Origin: SIG575 sp045632485
Lineage (GTDB): Bacteria > Bacillota > Clostridia > Oscillospirales > Acutalibacteraceae
Length of the DNA stretch: 40,674 nt
Direction of reading: 5' to 3'
NCBI GenBank assembly: GCA_045632485.1
Contig: JAZQWT010000124.1
Coordinates: 1 to 40,674 of the forward strand
The notes under the pieces were generated by a model. That model was not told the DNA's origin. It was given only the letters and a program-made list of their open reading frames with translations, and made no database searches. Of this stretch, positions 38,683 through 40,674 are shown one piece after another; the stretch's first letter is position 1, and each line of letters starts with the position of its first letter. The translations under genes and the position numbers were made by a program.

Positions 38683-40356
38683 TTACATACCTATTAACCA
38701 GCCGAAGAAGAATTCAAAAACACTTTCAAAGAATGCACTTATGCTTTCAAAGAATGTAAGCTTGCCTACAACCTCGAAATCGTAACCCAGACTCTTTATT
38801 AACTTATATCCGTCTGAACCTTTTATCACCTGGAATTTTACATCTTCACAATTCTGAAATACGTTTTCATCAAAAAAATCAACTGTTTTTGAAATATAAA
38901 CAGTTTCAACATTATCGCAATAGCGAAGAACGTTTGAGCCGATATGCCATACACCATCACCGAAGGTAACCTCTTTAAGTTCTTTACAGGATTTAAAAGA
39001 ATCTTCCCCGACGTATGCATAATCACCGTAAATCTCAATCTTTTCAATTGCAGTATTGCTGAAAGCAAGTCCGCCGATATAACTTACATAATCGCCCAAT
39101 GTAACAGCCTTAAGATTAGTGCAGTTTTCAAAAGCTGCTGTATCTACCGTGCTCACGCTACTCAAATCAATTTTCTCAAGATTCTTACAGCCACTGAATG
39201 CCGATTCACCGATGAAATCACAATTTCCGATTACAACCTCCTCAATTGTGCTGTATGCAAAAGCCTTTGTTCCCACCAAACCAGCGTTTGAAAGGTCAAT
39301 GCTTTTAAGAGTTCTGCAGTTATAGAAAGCATAATCACCGATATAGGTTACATCGCTTTCCACAGTATAGCTTTCTTCTGTATTTGCACCGAAATAGTAT
39401 TCAAGTGTTACATCTTTTCCCGAAAAATCAACATCGAAATCTTCCGGAAAATCGTATTCATAGAAATAGTAAAGTGCGTTATCGTCTGTATAAAGCTGTT
39501 CATTGTCTTCATCAACAGTAATATTTTTAAGGTTGTTACAGCCATAGAAAGCACCTGCAACACTCTGCACTGCTGCACCGAGATGAATTGTTTCAATCTT
39601 TGTACCTGCAAAACAGGCAAGGCTTATAAATTCAACATCTGCACCAAGTGTTACTTTTTCAAGATTAATGCAATCCCTGAACGCGGAATCATAAAGATAT
39701 GTAACACCGTCAGGAATTTCAATTTCTTTCAGATTACGGCATCCGTAGAAAGCACGTTGCGGGATTTCAGTAATATTATCGTTGAATGTTATTTTTTCAA
39801 TTCCTGAAAACATAAAACAACCGGGTGCAAGAATTGTGATATAATCGGGAATCGCAAACTCTTTTTCCGCTGACATATAGGAATAAAGAACGTTCTTACC
39901 GATTAAGTTTATATCTTTTTCGAAAAATTTACCTTCAGCAGGTGCGCCTGTGAAAACATCCACACCGAAATATACAATTTCGCAGGTTTCAGGAATCACA
40001 ACTTCCTCAAGCATTGCACTGCCCCAGAAAGCATTTGACCCGATATATTCAATTGTTGCAGGCAATGTTATTTTTGAAAAATGAGATTCAACAAAAGCTT
40101 CATCCATAACACCTGTAACAGTATATGTGTTTCTCTTATGCTTCACAGTTTCAGGAATCACAATTTCTTCAGGCTCACTTTCTTCTTCCTGTCCTTCATA
40201 AGACATAACATAAGCTTCCTCTTCATCTATCAGGATATAATATATGCCGTCTTTTTCAAAATCACTCCAGACATCTTCGCCAAAAGCAAAGCTCTGCATG
40301 GTAAATAAAGGAACCAACATTAAAAACGCCAGCAACACCGCAAATATTTTTTTCAT
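38683..40356 (-). CDS. Secreted BspA-type leucine-rich repeat protein
   Basis: A 557-residue exported protein. The signal peptide covers residues 1-24 (ends QSFAF). At least ten LRR_5 (BspA/Treponema type) repeats follow, of about 22-24 residues with the pattern IPxxVxxIGxxAFxxCxxLxxV. Examples are IEYIGSNAFWGSAMLEEVV, ITEIPQRAFYGCRNLKEI and VTYIGDYAFYNCRTLKSI. The C-terminus, LTFFESISAFFESVFEFFF, is an unusual Phe-rich amphipathic tail that could attach the protein to the membrane. AAGGAGA precedes the ATG. Such proteins serve as adhesins or surface scaffolds. The gene stands alone. Confidence 0.88.
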   Translation of the reverse strand: MKKIFAVLLAFLMLVPLFTMQSFAFGEDVWSDFEKDGIYYILIDEEEAYVMSYEGQEEESEPEEIVIPETVKHKRNTYTVTGVMDEAFVESHFSKITLPATIEYIGSNAFWGSAMLEEVVIPETCEIVYFGVDVFTGAPAEGKFFEKDINLIGKNVLYSYMSAEKEFAIPDYITILAPGCFMFSGIEKITFNDNITEIPQRAFYGCRNLKEIEIPDGVTYLYDSAFRDCINLEKVTLGADVEFISLACFAGTKIETIHLGAAVQSVAGAFYGCNNLKNITVDEDNEQLYTDDNALYYFYEYDFPEDFDVDFSGKDVTLEYYFGANTEESYTVESDVTYIGDYAFYNCRTLKSIDLSNAGLVGTKAFAYSTIEEVVIGNCDFIGESAFSGCKNLEKIDLSSVSTVDTAAFENCTNLKAVTLGDYVSYIGGLAFSNTAIEKIEIYGDYAYVGEDSFKSCKELKEVTFGDGVWHIGSNVLRYCDNVETVYISKTVDFFDENVFQNCEDVKFQVIKGSDGYKLIKSLGYDFEVVGKLTFFESISAFFESVFEFFFGWLIGM

Positions 40357-40498
40357 AACACATTCTCCTTTTTATATTTTAATACGAGCCTTCTCTTTTT
40401 TCATATTACCATAATATACCTTAAAAGTAAAGTAAATTCATTGACTTTTCCCTACCTGTATGATAACCTTAAATTAACCCCGAAACGGAAGTGATTAT

Positions 40499-40674
40499 AT
40501 GAAAAAATATTGCGATATATTCTATCAGGCGGAAGAAAATCCCGTATTCTGCTACAGAACATCAAAAACAGTTTATGAAGAGATGCTTTTTCAGGGAGGG
40601 CTTATTTCATGCGGATGGAATTCGGCAGGTTATCCTCTGAATCTCCTTGAAAAATGCTCCGCAAGAATTGATAA
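40499..40674 (+). CDS. Unrecognised gene, 3' end outside the window
   Basis: ATG at 40499 preceded by GGAAGTGATTAT. At least 58 codons are open to the window end. The visible part, starting MKKYCDIFYQAEENPVFCY, is soluble with four Cys and many aromatic residues, and has no signal peptide. I do not recognise a family. A weak promoter is possible (TTGACT at 40441-40446, 17 bases, TAACCT at 40464-40469). Confidence 0.6.
   Translation, partial: MKKYCDIFYQAEENPVFCYRTSKTVYEEMLFQGGLISCGWNSAGYPLNLLEKCSARID

Overview
The window looks like a chromosomal segment of a low-GC, spore-forming, plant-fibre-using Clostridia species, probably an Oscillospirales/Ruminococcaceae-type gut anaerobe. The grounds are the gpr-spoIIP sporulation pair, strong AGGAGG-type ribosome sites, sigma-A promoters of TTGACA-17/18-TATAAT form, intracellular GH51 and domain-permuted GH3 enzymes, a membrane-anchored cohesin protein, and BspA-type leucine-rich repeat surface proteins. 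The genus is an inference; no rRNA is present.

Layout. 1-2.5 kb (+): the 3' part of trpB, then a sialidase-fold protein. 2.6-7.8 kb (-): an operon of GH51 arabinofuranosidase, permuted GH3 glycosidase and membrane-linked metallophosphoesterase. 7.8-12.8 kb (-): thioredoxin reductase with a secreted ceramidase-like hydrolase, a DUF4838 protein and a small conserved-looking ORF. 13-14.8 kb (-): a membrane-anchored PrsA/SurA-like foldase. 14.9-16.6 kb is the most unusual stretch. It holds an apparently expressed serine-type (long variable arm) tRNA whose anticodon is GCA (Cys), then a hairpin-rich segment carrying inverted and direct copies of that tRNA's 3' end. Next come a self-cleaving S24 repressor, a mirror-image divergent promoter region with GTATC/GATAC sites, and a leader-peptide plus coiled-coil gene pair. 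16.6-20.3 kb (-): purC, two exported or anchored proteins and a TIM-barrel isomerase. 20.3-20.7 kb: a mostly non-coding gap with a decayed reading frame.

20.8-26.4 kb holds two convergent operons that read as one lipid- or acyl-handling module. The + arm has a SecB-like chaperone, a condensation-type acyltransferase and a zinc-ribbon membrane protein. The - arm has a PlsC-like acyltransferase, an acyl-activating ligase and an acyl carrier protein. 26.7-31.7 kb (-): cohesin protein, rlmH, YycJ-type MBL hydrolase, murA and an RluA-type pseudouridine synthase. 31.9-35.7 kb (+): a four-gene operon of two Gfo/Idh/MocA oxidoreductases and two xylose-isomerase-like barrels, suggesting oxidation/isomerisation of an unusual sugar, inositol or glycoside. 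35.8-38.7 kb: rpsT(-), then gpr, spoIIP and a small membrane protein (+), the conserved sporulation neighbourhood. 38.7-40.7 kb: a large secreted LRR_5 protein (-) and the start of an unrecognised gene (+).

The best candidates for new biology are the Ser-type tRNA with a Cys anticodon and its flanking element, the convergent acyl/SecB module, and the Gfo/isomerase operon. All assignments come from reading motifs by eye; no database search was run.
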